Origin: JAJZAM01 sp027391075
GTDB taxonomy: Bacteria; Actinomycetota; Acidimicrobiia; Acidimicrobiales; Palsa-688
Assembly: GCA_027391075.1 (NCBI GenBank)
Contig: DAHYHI010000096.1
Span: 120,431 to 184,430, forward strand
DNA length: 64,000 bases
Direction of reading: 5' to 3'
The position numbers and the translations under genes were made by a program. Shown here in pieces: positions 52,580-60,688 of this stretch; positions within the stretch are counted from its first letter, which is position 1; the number at the start of each line of letters is the position of its first letter. Below the pieces are notes generated by a model. The model worked only from the letters and a program-made list of their open reading frames with translations. It was not told the origin of the DNA and did not search any database.

Positions 52580-53493
52580 CCGTCGGTATGGGTTGTGAGA
52601 TCTGAGCGGCAAGCGTCCAGGTGACGAAGGGACCACCAGGTGCCTACGACCACCCGCCCGAACCTCAGTCCGTAACGAAGATTCGACCCCTTTTTGGTTG
52701 TGCCGGCTGCTCTGGGCAGCACTGTGACAGGAGTCTCGACTACCCGGAAGCCTAGGGCCAGAGCCCCCATCAACAGCTCCGCCGTCTGGTACTGCGGTTG
52801 GTGCAGTGGCACTCGCCTTGTCAACTCAGGGGTGAAAGCCCGGAACCCGTTCGCGGGATCGGTTATCTTTGTCCCGGTCAGGATGGACACGACAGCCCCG
52901 TAGCAGCACAAACCCAACTGGCGGACCCTGTCAGTCGTGTGGCTGGTTCCGAGCCGGCGCGATCCGTTCACGAAGTCCACCCGTCCTGAGGCGACCGGGC
53001 CAACCAGGCGAGCCATCTCCGAAGTGTCGAACTGCCCGTCGGCGTCGAGGGTGACTATCACCCGAGCGCCCACCGAGGCGGCAAGTGAGTAACCCACTTG
53101 AAGCGCCCGGCCTTGGCCCAGGTTGCGTTCCAGGCGGCAGACCAGGGCGCCTGCGTCCCGTGCCACCCGAGACGTGTCGTCGCTGGATCCGTCGTCCACG
53201 ACGATGCAAGACACGCCGAGCCCTGACAGTTCCTTGGGGAGGGACCGGATAACCTCACCGACCGAGCGCTCCTCGTCGAGGGCGGCGATGACAACCACCA
53301 CCGGACTTTCCGGCCGCCCGGCGTACTCGTCGACGAAGCGGGTGCGAGCGTTGTCGCCGACGGTGCCCGCCTCTTGAGCTGAGAAAGCGGATCGTCGTTC
53401 GGGCACGGCAAGCCACACTAGGTCCACTGAGCGCCCGCCGAGTGCACGTTGAGTACCGTCGGCTTTCATCTTAGTACCCAGCTTCGTGTTCAC
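52576..53493 (-). CDS. Glycosyltransferase family 2, polyprenyl-phosphate sugar synthase-like
   Basis: 305 aa. The GT-A core starts near residue 63: VVVVIAALDEERSVGEVIRSLP, CIVVDDGSSDDTSRVA, RNLGQGRALQVGYSLA, TLDADGQFDTSEMARLV (DxD-type metal site) and DFVNGSRRLGT. KITDPANGFRAFTPEL and QYQTAELLMGALALGFRVVETPV are typical of dolichyl-phosphate mannose/glucose synthases. It could supply the lipid-linked sugar to the GT39-like enzyme whose stop it overlaps. The first 60 residues are less conserved, so a downstream start is possible. It is divergent from serS. Confidence 0.88.
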   Translation of the reverse strand: MNTKLGTKMKADGTQRALGGRSVDLVWLAVPERRSAFSAQEAGTVGDNARTRFVDEYAGRPESPVVVVIAALDEERSVGEVIRSLPKELSGLGVSCIVVDDGSSDDTSRVARDAGALVCRLERNLGQGRALQVGYSLAASVGARVIVTLDADGQFDTSEMARLVGPVASGRVDFVNGSRRLGTSHTTDRVRQLGLCCYGAVVSILTGTKITDPANGFRAFTPELTRRVPLHQPQYQTAELLMGALALGFRVVETPVTVLPRAAGTTKKGSNLRYGLRFGRVVVGTWWSLRHLDACRSDLTTHTDG

Positions 53494-53514
53494 CCAGGTA
53501 GGCTGCGATCCGCA

Positions 53515-54798
53515 ATGATCGACTCTAGGCTGCTGCTCGACGACTTCGAAGAAACGGCCCGCAGGCTAGCGCGCAAGGGCGTCGATCCTGCGCTCGTCGG
53601 ACAGGCACGAAGCCTTGCGGAGGAACGACGCGTCCAGGTGCGCGCGGTGGACGCCGCCCGCCAGGAGATGAACTCCGGGGCGAGCAGGGTCGGCGAGCTT
53701 ATGCGCGAGTCCAGACGCGAGGAAGCTGAGGCGCTGCGAAGTGAGCTGTCGCTCCACCGAGCGCGCCTCGAAGCTTTGGAGAAGGAGCTACGCTCCGTCG
53801 AGGAATCTTTCGACGAGGTTACGTCGAGGCTTCCCAACCTCCCCGCAGACGACGTTCCCGACGGGCGCAGCGAAGCTGACAACGTGGTGTTACGCACCGT
53901 CGGCTATGACCCGGCGGACTACGCGGGGAAGCAGTGGGAGCCTCACTGGGACATAGCCGAACGTCTGGGCATTCTCGACGCCGAGAGGGCAGCCAAGCTG
54001 AGCGGAACGATGTTCGCCCTGCTCAAAGGTGACGGCGCCCGCCTACTGCGCGGTCTCACAGCGTTTGCGTTGGACCTACACCGTGACAGCTACGAGGAGA
54101 TAGTCCCCCCGCACGTCGTCAGGGGCGAGGTCATCACCAAGACCGGGCATCTCACCAAGTTCGACACTCAGGCTTACCGTCTACGCGACGACGACCTCTG
54201 GCTCATCCCGACGGGTGAGGTCGCTCTCATGGGGATGCATCAGGGGGAGATTCTCGCCGAGGCCCAGCTTCCTGTCAGGTACATGGCCTACACGACGTGC
54301 TGGAGACGCGAAGCCGGAGCTGCAGGTAAGGAGACCAGGGGCATGCAACGCCTCCACGAGTTCCACAAGGTTGAACTCGTCAAACTCTGCAAGCCCGAGG
54401 ACGGCGAAACGGAGTTCCAGGCTCTCGTCGCTGACGCCGCCAGGCCCTTAGAGGTCCTCGGTCTCCCCTACAGGGTCGTCGAACTGTGCACAGGCGACCT
54501 GACCTTCTCGGCTTCACGAGTCTACGACCTGGAAGTCTACTCGCCTGGCGTCGACCGCTGGCTGGAAGTGTCGTCCATCAGCCTGGTCACCGACTTCCAG
54601 TCCAGGCGCGGCCAGATCCGTTTCAGGAGGCAAGGGGGCGGGGTCGAATTCGTCCACGCGCTCAACGGCTCTGGGCTAGCGACGCCGAGAGTGTGGGCTG
54701 CGATCGTCGAGCACGGCCTTCAAAGCGACGGCACCGTCGTTGTCCCGCCGGCCCTGGCGCCCTACGCCGGAGTAGAGACCTTACAACCGCGACGCTGA
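53515..54798 (+). CDS. serS: Seryl-tRNA synthetase
   Basis: 427 aa from the ATG at 53515. The N-terminal coiled-coil arm (about residues 1-110) starts MIDSRLLLDDFEETARRLARKGVD. The class II catalytic core follows: motif 2 MAYTTCWRREAGAAGKETRGMQRLHEFHKVELVKL, the Ser-AMP region LTFSASRVYDLEVYSPGVDRWLEVSSISLVTDFQSRR, and motif 3 near ALNGSGLATPRVWAAIVEHG. It charges tRNA-Ser. An in-frame extension to 53449 overlaps the divergent GT2 and is not needed. Confidence 0.96.
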   Translation: MIDSRLLLDDFEETARRLARKGVDPALVGQARSLAEERRVQVRAVDAARQEMNSGASRVGELMRESRREEAEALRSELSLHRARLEALEKELRSVEESFDEVTSRLPNLPADDVPDGRSEADNVVLRTVGYDPADYAGKQWEPHWDIAERLGILDAERAAKLSGTMFALLKGDGARLLRGLTAFALDLHRDSYEEIVPPHVVRGEVITKTGHLTKFDTQAYRLRDDDLWLIPTGEVALMGMHQGEILAEAQLPVRYMAYTTCWRREAGAAGKETRGMQRLHEFHKVELVKLCKPEDGETEFQALVADAARPLEVLGLPYRVVELCTGDLTFSASRVYDLEVYSPGVDRWLEVSSISLVTDFQSRRGQIRFRRQGGGVEFVHALNGSGLATPRVWAAIVEHGLQSDGTVVVPPALAPYAGVETLQPRR

Positions 54799-54816
54799 CG
54801 TTCCAGGAGTTTCCCG

Positions 54817-55272
54817 TCAGGCGGGCTCGACTTGGTCTCTGATCCGCTCCAGGGTGCGGCGCATTCCCTCCTCGTTGGTCTTTCCCCGGGCCCAGCCCAA
54901 AAGAGCCCAGTAGATACGCATCAGTGGGGTCGGGGCAAGTTCGAAAGACTCGGTGACGTCCGTGCCATCCCCGGCCGGTACGAGCTTGTAAGACCAGGTG
55001 TTCACAGCTTTGCCGCCTGCCTCGACAGCGAAAGTGAACTCCCTGCCAGGCTCGCATGCCTTGACCCGGCACTGAGTCCAATACACCGGTCCCCGCCCGT
55101 TACGCTTCACGTGACCCCTGAACCTCGCGCCGACAGCCGGACCCGTAGCCGCGTCGAGCCATTCGGCCTCGAAGGTCTCCGGACTGTAGAGCCCGATCTT
55201 GGTGACGTCACTGACGAGACCCCATATCTCTTCAGCTGGAGCTTTCATGTGCAAAGTCACCGAACCTCTCAT
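54817..55272 (-). CDS. SRPBCC family protein (polyketide cyclase/dehydrase-like)
   Basis: 151 aa. START-like fold: GSVTLHMKAPAEEIWGLVSDVTKIGLYSPETFEAEWLD at the N-terminus, then a hydrophobic-cavity beta sheet with GARFRGHVKRNGRGPVYWTQCRVKACEPGREFTFAVE and a long C-terminal helix. It probably binds a lipid or other hydrophobic ligand; no catalytic site is evident. It is divergent from the acyl-CoA synthetase gene, which may hint at lipid metabolism. Confidence 0.87.
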   Translation of the reverse strand: MRGSVTLHMKAPAEEIWGLVSDVTKIGLYSPETFEAEWLDAATGPAVGARFRGHVKRNGRGPVYWTQCRVKACEPGREFTFAVEAGGKAVNTWSYKLVPAGDGTDVTESFELAPTPLMRIYWALLGWARGKTNEEGMRRTLERIRDQVEPA

Positions 55273-55379
55273 GGTGGCAAGCTATCACCGCTTCGCTCCG
55301 TAGCGGTGTGTCAGAGTTGTAGGCGCGTAGCAATGTCAGTTCTAAGCGGGTGGGAGCACCCGAGGGAGGAGAATCAACC

Positions 55380-56936
55380 GTGGAGGTTCCGCTTCTAATC
55401 GGAGATTTCCTGGACCGTGCAGCGACGGTCTTCCCGGAGCGCGTCGCGATAGTCGACGATCCCTCTGCCGCCGCGCCACTCGGCGAGATCACCTACGCGG
55501 ATTTCGAGGCGAGAGCGAGAGGAATGGCCCTCGCCCTGGAGGGTATGGGGGTCGGCCCGGGGGGCCGGGTCGCCATCGTGAGCCCCAACGCAGCCCGGTT
55601 CATGATCTCGTTCTTCGGCGTCAGCGGCTACGGCAGAGTCCTGGTCCCCGTCAACTACCGCCTGACAGCCGACGAAGTCCAGTACATCGTGAATCATTCT
55701 GGCGCCTCGTTGGTTCTAGTGGACCCCGAGATCGCCGGGTCGCTGTCTTCGCTTCGGACTGCCCGTACCGTCGTCCTAGACGGCGTCGAAGACGCCGAGC
55801 TCTTCGCCCCCGCAGCTGCGGGAGCCGCTCCGAAGCCGCTTGACATCGCCGAGAACGCTACGGCGAGCATCAACTACACGAGCGGCACGACCGCACGGCC
55901 GAAAGGAGTTCAGCTCACGCACCGCAACTGCTGGTTGAACGCCGCCGTGTTCGGATGGCACGCCACCGTGACCGAACGGGAGGTGTTCCTGCACACACTG
56001 CCGATGTTCCACTGCAACGGATGGGGAATGCCCTATGCGGTGACGGCTATGGGTGCTAAGCAGGTGGTCCAGCGCAAAGTCGACGGCGAGCAGATCCTGG
56101 AGCGAATCGACCGGCACAAGGTGACACTCATGTGCGGCGCCCCGGCAGTCGTAGCGGCCGTCCTCGACGCCGGAGAGGCCCGCCGTGAGCGCGGTGAGGA
56201 CACCCCTGGGCGGGACCAGGTGCGGATAGTCGTGGCCGGAGCACCACCCCCGTCGAAGGTGATCGAACGGGTGCAAACCGAGCTGGGATGGGAGTTCATC
56301 CAGATCTACGGACTCACCGAGACGTCGCCCTTGCTCACCGTGAACAGGTCGCGCTACGAGTGGGACGGAATGTCCGCCGGCGATAAAGCCCAACTTCTCA
56401 GCCGGGCCGGTGTCCCGGCGCTGGGGGTGCAGATAAGCACCGACGACGAGGGCGAGGTCTTAGCCAGGAGCAATCATGTCTTCGCCGGCTACTGGGAGCA
56501 ACCCGAAGAGAGCGCTAAAGCTCTCGTCGACGGGTGGTTCCACACCGGCGACGGCGGCTACATCACCGATGGGAGCTACCTCGTGATATCGGACCGCAAG
56601 AAAGACGTGATCATCACCGGCGGGGAGAACGTCTCGTCGATCGAGGTGGAGGACTGCCTCTACCAGCACCCCGACGTTGCGGAAGTGGCAGTGATCGGCG
56701 TGCCTGACGATCGGTGGGGTGAGACCATCAAAGCCCTGGTGGTCCTGCGCGCAGGGTCGGCGTCGACTGAGGCCGACCTTATAGAGTTCGCAAGGCAGCG
56801 AATGGCCCATTTCAAGTGTCCCACGTCGGTGGAGTTCCGCGACTCGCTGGTCCGAACCGCAACCGGCAAACTCCAGAAGTTCAAGCTGCGGGCACCCTAC
56901 TGGGAAGGCCGGGACAGGATGGTGTCGGGAGGATGA
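55380..56936 (+). CDS. Acyl-CoA synthetase (AMP-dependent ligase)
   Basis: 518 aa from the GTG at 55380; GGAGG lies about ten bases before it. ANL superfamily motifs: SINYTSGTTARPKGVQLTHRN (P-loop) near residue 163, EFIQIYGLTETSPLLTVN, GWFHTGDGGYITDGSYLVISDRKKDVIITGGENVSSIEVED and the catalytic Lys in RTATGKLQKFKLR. It activates a carboxylic acid to acyl-AMP and acyl-CoA; chain length is not predictable but a fatty acid is likely. It is divergent from the SRPBCC gene. Confidence 0.93.
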   Translation: MEVPLLIGDFLDRAATVFPERVAIVDDPSAAAPLGEITYADFEARARGMALALEGMGVGPGGRVAIVSPNAARFMISFFGVSGYGRVLVPVNYRLTADEVQYIVNHSGASLVLVDPEIAGSLSSLRTARTVVLDGVEDAELFAPAAAGAAPKPLDIAENATASINYTSGTTARPKGVQLTHRNCWLNAAVFGWHATVTEREVFLHTLPMFHCNGWGMPYAVTAMGAKQVVQRKVDGEQILERIDRHKVTLMCGAPAVVAAVLDAGEARRERGEDTPGRDQVRIVVAGAPPPSKVIERVQTELGWEFIQIYGLTETSPLLTVNRSRYEWDGMSAGDKAQLLSRAGVPALGVQISTDDEGEVLARSNHVFAGYWEQPEESAKALVDGWFHTGDGGYITDGSYLVISDRKKDVIITGGENVSSIEVEDCLYQHPDVAEVAVIGVPDDRWGETIKALVVLRAGSASTEADLIEFARQRMAHFKCPTSVEFRDSLVRTATGKLQKFKLRAPYWEGRDRMVSGG

Positions 56937-57034
56937 CGGCGTCGTCGGTGCGGGCGGGTCGCCCGGCGAGCTCAGACTGCCGCCAGAAGCCCGCGAGCCG
57001 GTAGGGTGACGTCTCGAACTAACGGAGGTAAACG

Positions 57035-57622
57035 ATGAGAAACGTAACCCTTTTGGCTGCGCGTACCGTCCTCGGCGGATACCTGTCCGTGCACGGAGCC
57101 CAAAAGCTGTTCGGCTCGTTCGGCGGATCCGGTCTCGACGCCGCCGGCGCCACCTTCGACAAGATGGGATTGCGTCCCGGCAAGGCTATGGCCACCCTCG
57201 CCGGTGCGAGCGAGCTTGGAGGCGGCCTGCTCACAGCCGCCGGTGTCGCCTACCCTCTAGGGCCGGTTGCGATCGCCGGGTCGATGGCTGTCGCATCCGC
57301 CGTGCATCGCAACCAGGGCCCCATGGCCCAAAAGGGTGGCTACGAGTTGCCCCTAACCAACCTCGCTGTTGCGGCCCTCCTCGCGGCTGACGGTCCGGGG
57401 GCTATCAAGCTGGGCCCGCGCTTGCCGAAGAAGCTCTCCAGGCTCACCTTCCTGGGCGCGCTGGCGATGACGGTCGCAGCGCTAGCGCAGGTGCTGCGCG
57501 CCAAACCCCCGGCTGTTTCCTCCTCGGCTGCCGCAACTCCTTCGACGCGCGCCGATGCGACGACCGCCGAGCCCGCGCCAAACGGGTCGGCGCCTGCAAG
57601 CGCTACGACCTCGGCTGACTAG
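57035..57622 (+). CDS. DoxX family membrane protein (second copy)
   Basis: 195 aa, with GGAGG six bases before the ATG. DoxX signature VTLLAARTVLGGYLSVHGAQKLFGSFGGSGLDAAGATFDKMGLRPGKAMATLAG, followed by three more hydrophobic helices and a Ser/Ala/Thr/Pro-rich tail of about 40 residues. It is distantly related to the DoxX gene at 40.3 kb but differs in the tail. Function is unassigned. Confidence 0.87.
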   Translation: MRNVTLLAARTVLGGYLSVHGAQKLFGSFGGSGLDAAGATFDKMGLRPGKAMATLAGASELGGGLLTAAGVAYPLGPVAIAGSMAVASAVHRNQGPMAQKGGYELPLTNLAVAALLAADGPGAIKLGPRLPKKLSRLTFLGALAMTVAALAQVLRAKPPAVSSSAAATPSTRADATTAEPAPNGSAPASATTSAD

Positions 57623-57644
57623 GCGGCCCGTGTCGGTGGGCAAA

Positions 57645-57663
57645 CCGTGGCGAGAGCCACCGG
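57645..57663. terminator. Short hairpin between convergent doxX and pntB
   Basis: GTGGC at 57647-57651 pairs with GCCAC at 57656-57660 around a GAGA tetraloop, with flanking CC and GG extending the stem across one unpaired base. It lies between two convergent genes with no T-run, so it is a weak terminator candidate. Confidence 0.4.
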
Positions 57664-57693
57664 CCTGAATGATCTAGTGAACGTTCGTCTCGT

Positions 57694-59112
57694 TTACAGT
57701 TCAGCGACGGCAGAAACGAGCTTCTGGAGCGTGTCCTTGGCGTCGCCGAACAGCATGACCGTCCGGTCGTTGAACAGCAGTTCGTTGTCAATCCCGGCGA
57801 ACCCCGGTCGCATGGAGCGCTTCAGGAACACGACGTGGGCGGCCCTGTCAGCGTGGATTATCGGCATGCCGTAGATCGGGCTTCCCGGGCTGTCCACCGC
57901 AGCCGGGTTGACAGTGTCGTTCGCCCCTACCACGAGGGCGACGTCGGTCGTGGACATCTCGGCGTTCGCCTGGTCCATCTCTTCGAGGTCGTCATATGAC
58001 ACGTCGGCCTCAGCGAGGAGGACGTTCATGTGCCCTGGCATCCGCCCCGCCACAGGGTGTATGGCGTAGGCGACCGTGACGCCGCGCGCAGCGAGCTGGT
58101 CGGCGAGCTCTTTGACCACGTGCTGAGCCTGCGCGACGGCCAGCCCGTACCCGGGAACTACCACGACCCGGGAAGCGTAGGCGAGGAGCACGGCGACGTC
58201 CTCGGGTGTGGAGCTGCGCACAGATCGGCCACCAGGACCTTCGCCGCCGCCGGTTGCGGTCACGACCGACCCGAAAGCGGAGAACAGGATGTTCGTCAAC
58301 GACCTTCCCATCGCTTTGCTCATTAGTCGTGTGAGGATGATCCCTGACGCCCCGACCAGAGTCCCCGCGACGATCAGCAGGTTGTTGTCGAGGGTGAACC
58401 CCGACGCCGCCACGGCCAGGCCGGTGAAAGAGTTCAGCAGGGAGATGAGGACCGGAACGTCGGCGCCACCGATCGGTAGGACCAGTGCCACCCCTAGGGC
58501 GAGCGCGAGCGCGAGGATTGCGTACACGTATCCGACGGTCCCGGTAGCCACCGCGGTCAAGGTCAGAGCGAGCGTTGCTGCCCCGGCGGTGGCGTTAATG
58601 GCCTGCTGGGCAGGGTAGGTGATCGGCCTCGTTGCCATGATCTCCTGAAGCTTGGCGAAGGCGATAGCGCTGCCGGAGAACGACACGGACCCGATCAGCA
58701 CCCCGAGGAGAACCTCGGCGATCTGGTAGGAGGCGGGATGGACGCCGGCGGAATGCCAGTGCAACCACTCGACCACCGAGATCAGCGCAGCTGCTCCTCC
58801 TCCGACACCGTTGAACGCGGCGACCATCTGCGGTATAGCCGTCATCTTGACGAGACGGGCGGCGGGGACCGCGACTAGAGCGCCGACCGCCATGGCGACA
58901 CCAGCGAGCGCAACGTTGAGCGGGGAGTGGTAGACGGTCGGGTCGCTGAAGGTTATCCCGACCGCCACAACAGCAGCTGACGCTCCGATCAGGTTCCCGC
59001 GCCTCGCCCCGCGCGGCGAGCTGAGACCTTTGAGCGCTGCGACGAAGCCGACTATCGCCGCCAGGTACAGCAGGGCCCGCCAGGTTGTCAGCGGAAATGA
59101 AAGGGCGATCAC
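57694..59112 (-). CDS. pntB: NAD(P) transhydrogenase subunit beta
   Basis: 472 aa. About nine membrane helices form the proton channel part of domain II, with the conserved VVEWLHWHSAGVHPASYQIAEVLLGVLIGSVSFSGS stretch. The C-terminal domain III binds NADP(H): VVVVPGYGLAVAQAQHVVKELADQL, YAIHPVAGRMPGHMNVLLAEADVSYDDLEEMDQ, GANDTVNPAA and GMPIIHADRAAHVVFLKRSMRPGFAGIDNELL. It couples hydride transfer between NADH and NADP to proton movement. Last gene of the three-gene pnt operon, overlapping pntAB by four bases. Confidence 0.96.
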   Translation of the reverse strand: MIALSFPLTTWRALLYLAAIVGFVAALKGLSSPRGARRGNLIGASAAVVAVGITFSDPTVYHSPLNVALAGVAMAVGALVAVPAARLVKMTAIPQMVAAFNGVGGGAAALISVVEWLHWHSAGVHPASYQIAEVLLGVLIGSVSFSGSAIAFAKLQEIMATRPITYPAQQAINATAGAATLALTLTAVATGTVGYVYAILALALALGVALVLPIGGADVPVLISLLNSFTGLAVAASGFTLDNNLLIVAGTLVGASGIILTRLMSKAMGRSLTNILFSAFGSVVTATGGGEGPGGRSVRSSTPEDVAVLLAYASRVVVVPGYGLAVAQAQHVVKELADQLAARGVTVAYAIHPVAGRMPGHMNVLLAEADVSYDDLEEMDQANAEMSTTDVALVVGANDTVNPAAVDSPGSPIYGMPIIHADRAAHVVFLKRSMRPGFAGIDNELLFNDRTVMLFGDAKDTLQKLVSAVAEL

Positions 59113-59447
59113 CCCGGGTTACCTCCGTCGGGGGTGTCCGGTTTGTCGCGGTTCTTATCCTTGGGGGCTTTCGACTGGAACATTTCGAGCATCCGGTCCG
59201 TTACGACGAAACCGCCGACCACATTGGCCGTAGCGAGAAGCACCGCCAAGAAGCCGAGGGTCAACTGCAGCGGGCCATGAGCCTGTCCCATTACCAGCAG
59301 CGACCCGACCAGGACGATGCCGTGGATTGCGTTGGAGCCTGACATCAAAGGCGTGTGGAGGACACTCGGCACTTTGGATATGACCTCCACCCCGACGAAC
59401 GCTGCGAGGGCGAAGATGGTGAGAAGCCCGACGATGCCTCCGGTCAC
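59109..59447 (-). CDS. pntAB: NAD(P) transhydrogenase subunit alpha, part 2
   Basis: 112 aa with three or four membrane helices (GGIVGLLTIFALAAFVGVEVI, LVGSLLVMGQAHGPLQLTLGFLAVLLATANVVGGFVVTDRML). The TPLMSGSNAIHGIVLVG segment is the conserved alpha-2 motif. It forms part of the membrane domain. A Lys/Asp/Pro-rich tail follows. It overlaps pntAA and pntB by four bases each. Confidence 0.94.
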   Translation of the reverse strand: MTGGIVGLLTIFALAAFVGVEVISKVPSVLHTPLMSGSNAIHGIVLVGSLLVMGQAHGPLQLTLGFLAVLLATANVVGGFVVTDRMLEMFQSKAPKDKNRDKPDTPDGGNPG

Positions 59448-60634
59448 CGTCGCCCTCCGATCGTGTCTGGTTCAACGCCGAGCGTCTGCGCCGCCCGGGG
59501 GTTGACTGGACGCCCCCCGGCGATAACGCAAGCTCCCGCGACTATCTCGTCGTCGAAGTCGAGGTTGCCCAATCCCGTGGCAGCATCATCGGTCGGGGGT
59601 TCGGTGCGCTTCGCCCCGTAGTGCAGCAGCCTGACCAGGCTGACCACGTTGCGCGAATAAAGGACGCTTGCGTGCGTGGGCATTGTAGACGCCGGGTTGG
59701 CCATCCCGAAGACGGTCGCTCTCCCGACTGGGACCTCCCGCCCTGCTACGGTCGCCTCGCAGTTCCCGCCGGAGTCGGCGGCCATGTCCACCACTACCGA
59801 GCCCGGCGGCATCCTTTCGACCATGGCCGTCGTGAGCAGTATGGGGGCTCGTCTGCCGGGAACCGCCGCCGTGGTGATGACGGCGTCCGAGCGGGCGACC
59901 TCGTCGGCCAGGGCATCCTGGGCGGCGGCGAGCTGTTCGGCTGTCAGCTCTCTTGCGTAGCCTCCGGCGCCTTCCGCTCGGATGCCGGTTTCCACGAACT
60001 TGGCTCCTAGGCTTTCGGCTTCTTCCTTCGCTGCCGCGCGAACGTCGTAGGCCCGGACGGCCGCCCCGAGACGCCTCGCAGTTGCTATCGCCTGAAGGCC
60101 GGCCACGCCTACTCCCATAACCAAAACCCTGGCAGGTGGGATAGTGCCAGCTGCGGTCATCAGCATCGGGAAGAACCGCCCGAGCCGGCCGGCCGTCTCA
60201 AGCGCCGCCCGGTAGCCCGAGACGGTCGCCTGGGACGACAGGGCGTCCATGCTCTGAGCTCGGCTTATTCGTGGCAGCAGGTCGAAACTGAACACCGTGG
60301 CTTCGGCGTCCACGAGAGCCTGCAAGACTTCGAGAGGACCGCCCGGGTCGAAGAACCCTACGGTCACGATGCCCTGGTCTGCCATCGACACGAGGTGACC
60401 GCTGGGCGGCTGCACCGTGGCCAGTAGCGTCGCGCCGCTGAGGCACGAGCTAGCGCCGGCGGTGACTTCGGCCCCGGCCGCTTCGTAATCGCTATCGGCG
60501 AAGGAGGCTCGGTCGCCCGCTCCGGTTTCTACCGACACCTCCCAACCTTCCCCGATCAGCGCCTTCACGCCTTCGGGGGTCACGGCTACCCTGCTCTCGC
60601 CGGCGAGTGTCTCGGCTGCCACGGCGACCTTCAT
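59444..60634 (-). CDS. pntAA: NAD(P) transhydrogenase subunit alpha, part 1
   Basis: 396 aa from the ATG at 60634; another ATG four codons upstream at 60646 is possible. It is the soluble NAD(H)-binding domain I: VAVAAETLAGESRVAVTPEGVKALIGEGWEVSVETGAGDRASFAD at the N-terminus, VLVMGVGVAGLQAIATARRLGAAVRAYDVR as the NAD Rossmann motif, and VVVDMAADSGGNCEAT. The same frame stays open far upstream over the divergent nitrilase-type gene, but that part is not coding. First gene of the pntAA-pntAB-pntB operon. Confidence 0.95.
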   Translation of the reverse strand: MKVAVAAETLAGESRVAVTPEGVKALIGEGWEVSVETGAGDRASFADSDYEAAGAEVTAGASSCLSGATLLATVQPPSGHLVSMADQGIVTVGFFDPGGPLEVLQALVDAEATVFSFDLLPRISRAQSMDALSSQATVSGYRAALETAGRLGRFFPMLMTAAGTIPPARVLVMGVGVAGLQAIATARRLGAAVRAYDVRAAAKEEAESLGAKFVETGIRAEGAGGYARELTAEQLAAAQDALADEVARSDAVITTAAVPGRRAPILLTTAMVERMPPGSVVVDMAADSGGNCEATVAGREVPVGRATVFGMANPASTMPTHASVLYSRNVVSLVRLLHYGAKRTEPPTDDAATGLGNLDFDDEIVAGACVIAGGRPVNPRAAQTLGVEPDTIGGRR

Positions 60635-60688
60635 AGGACTGTTCATACCAGATCTGCTTGTGGCGACGGCGGTTTTGGGCTCCGCCCG

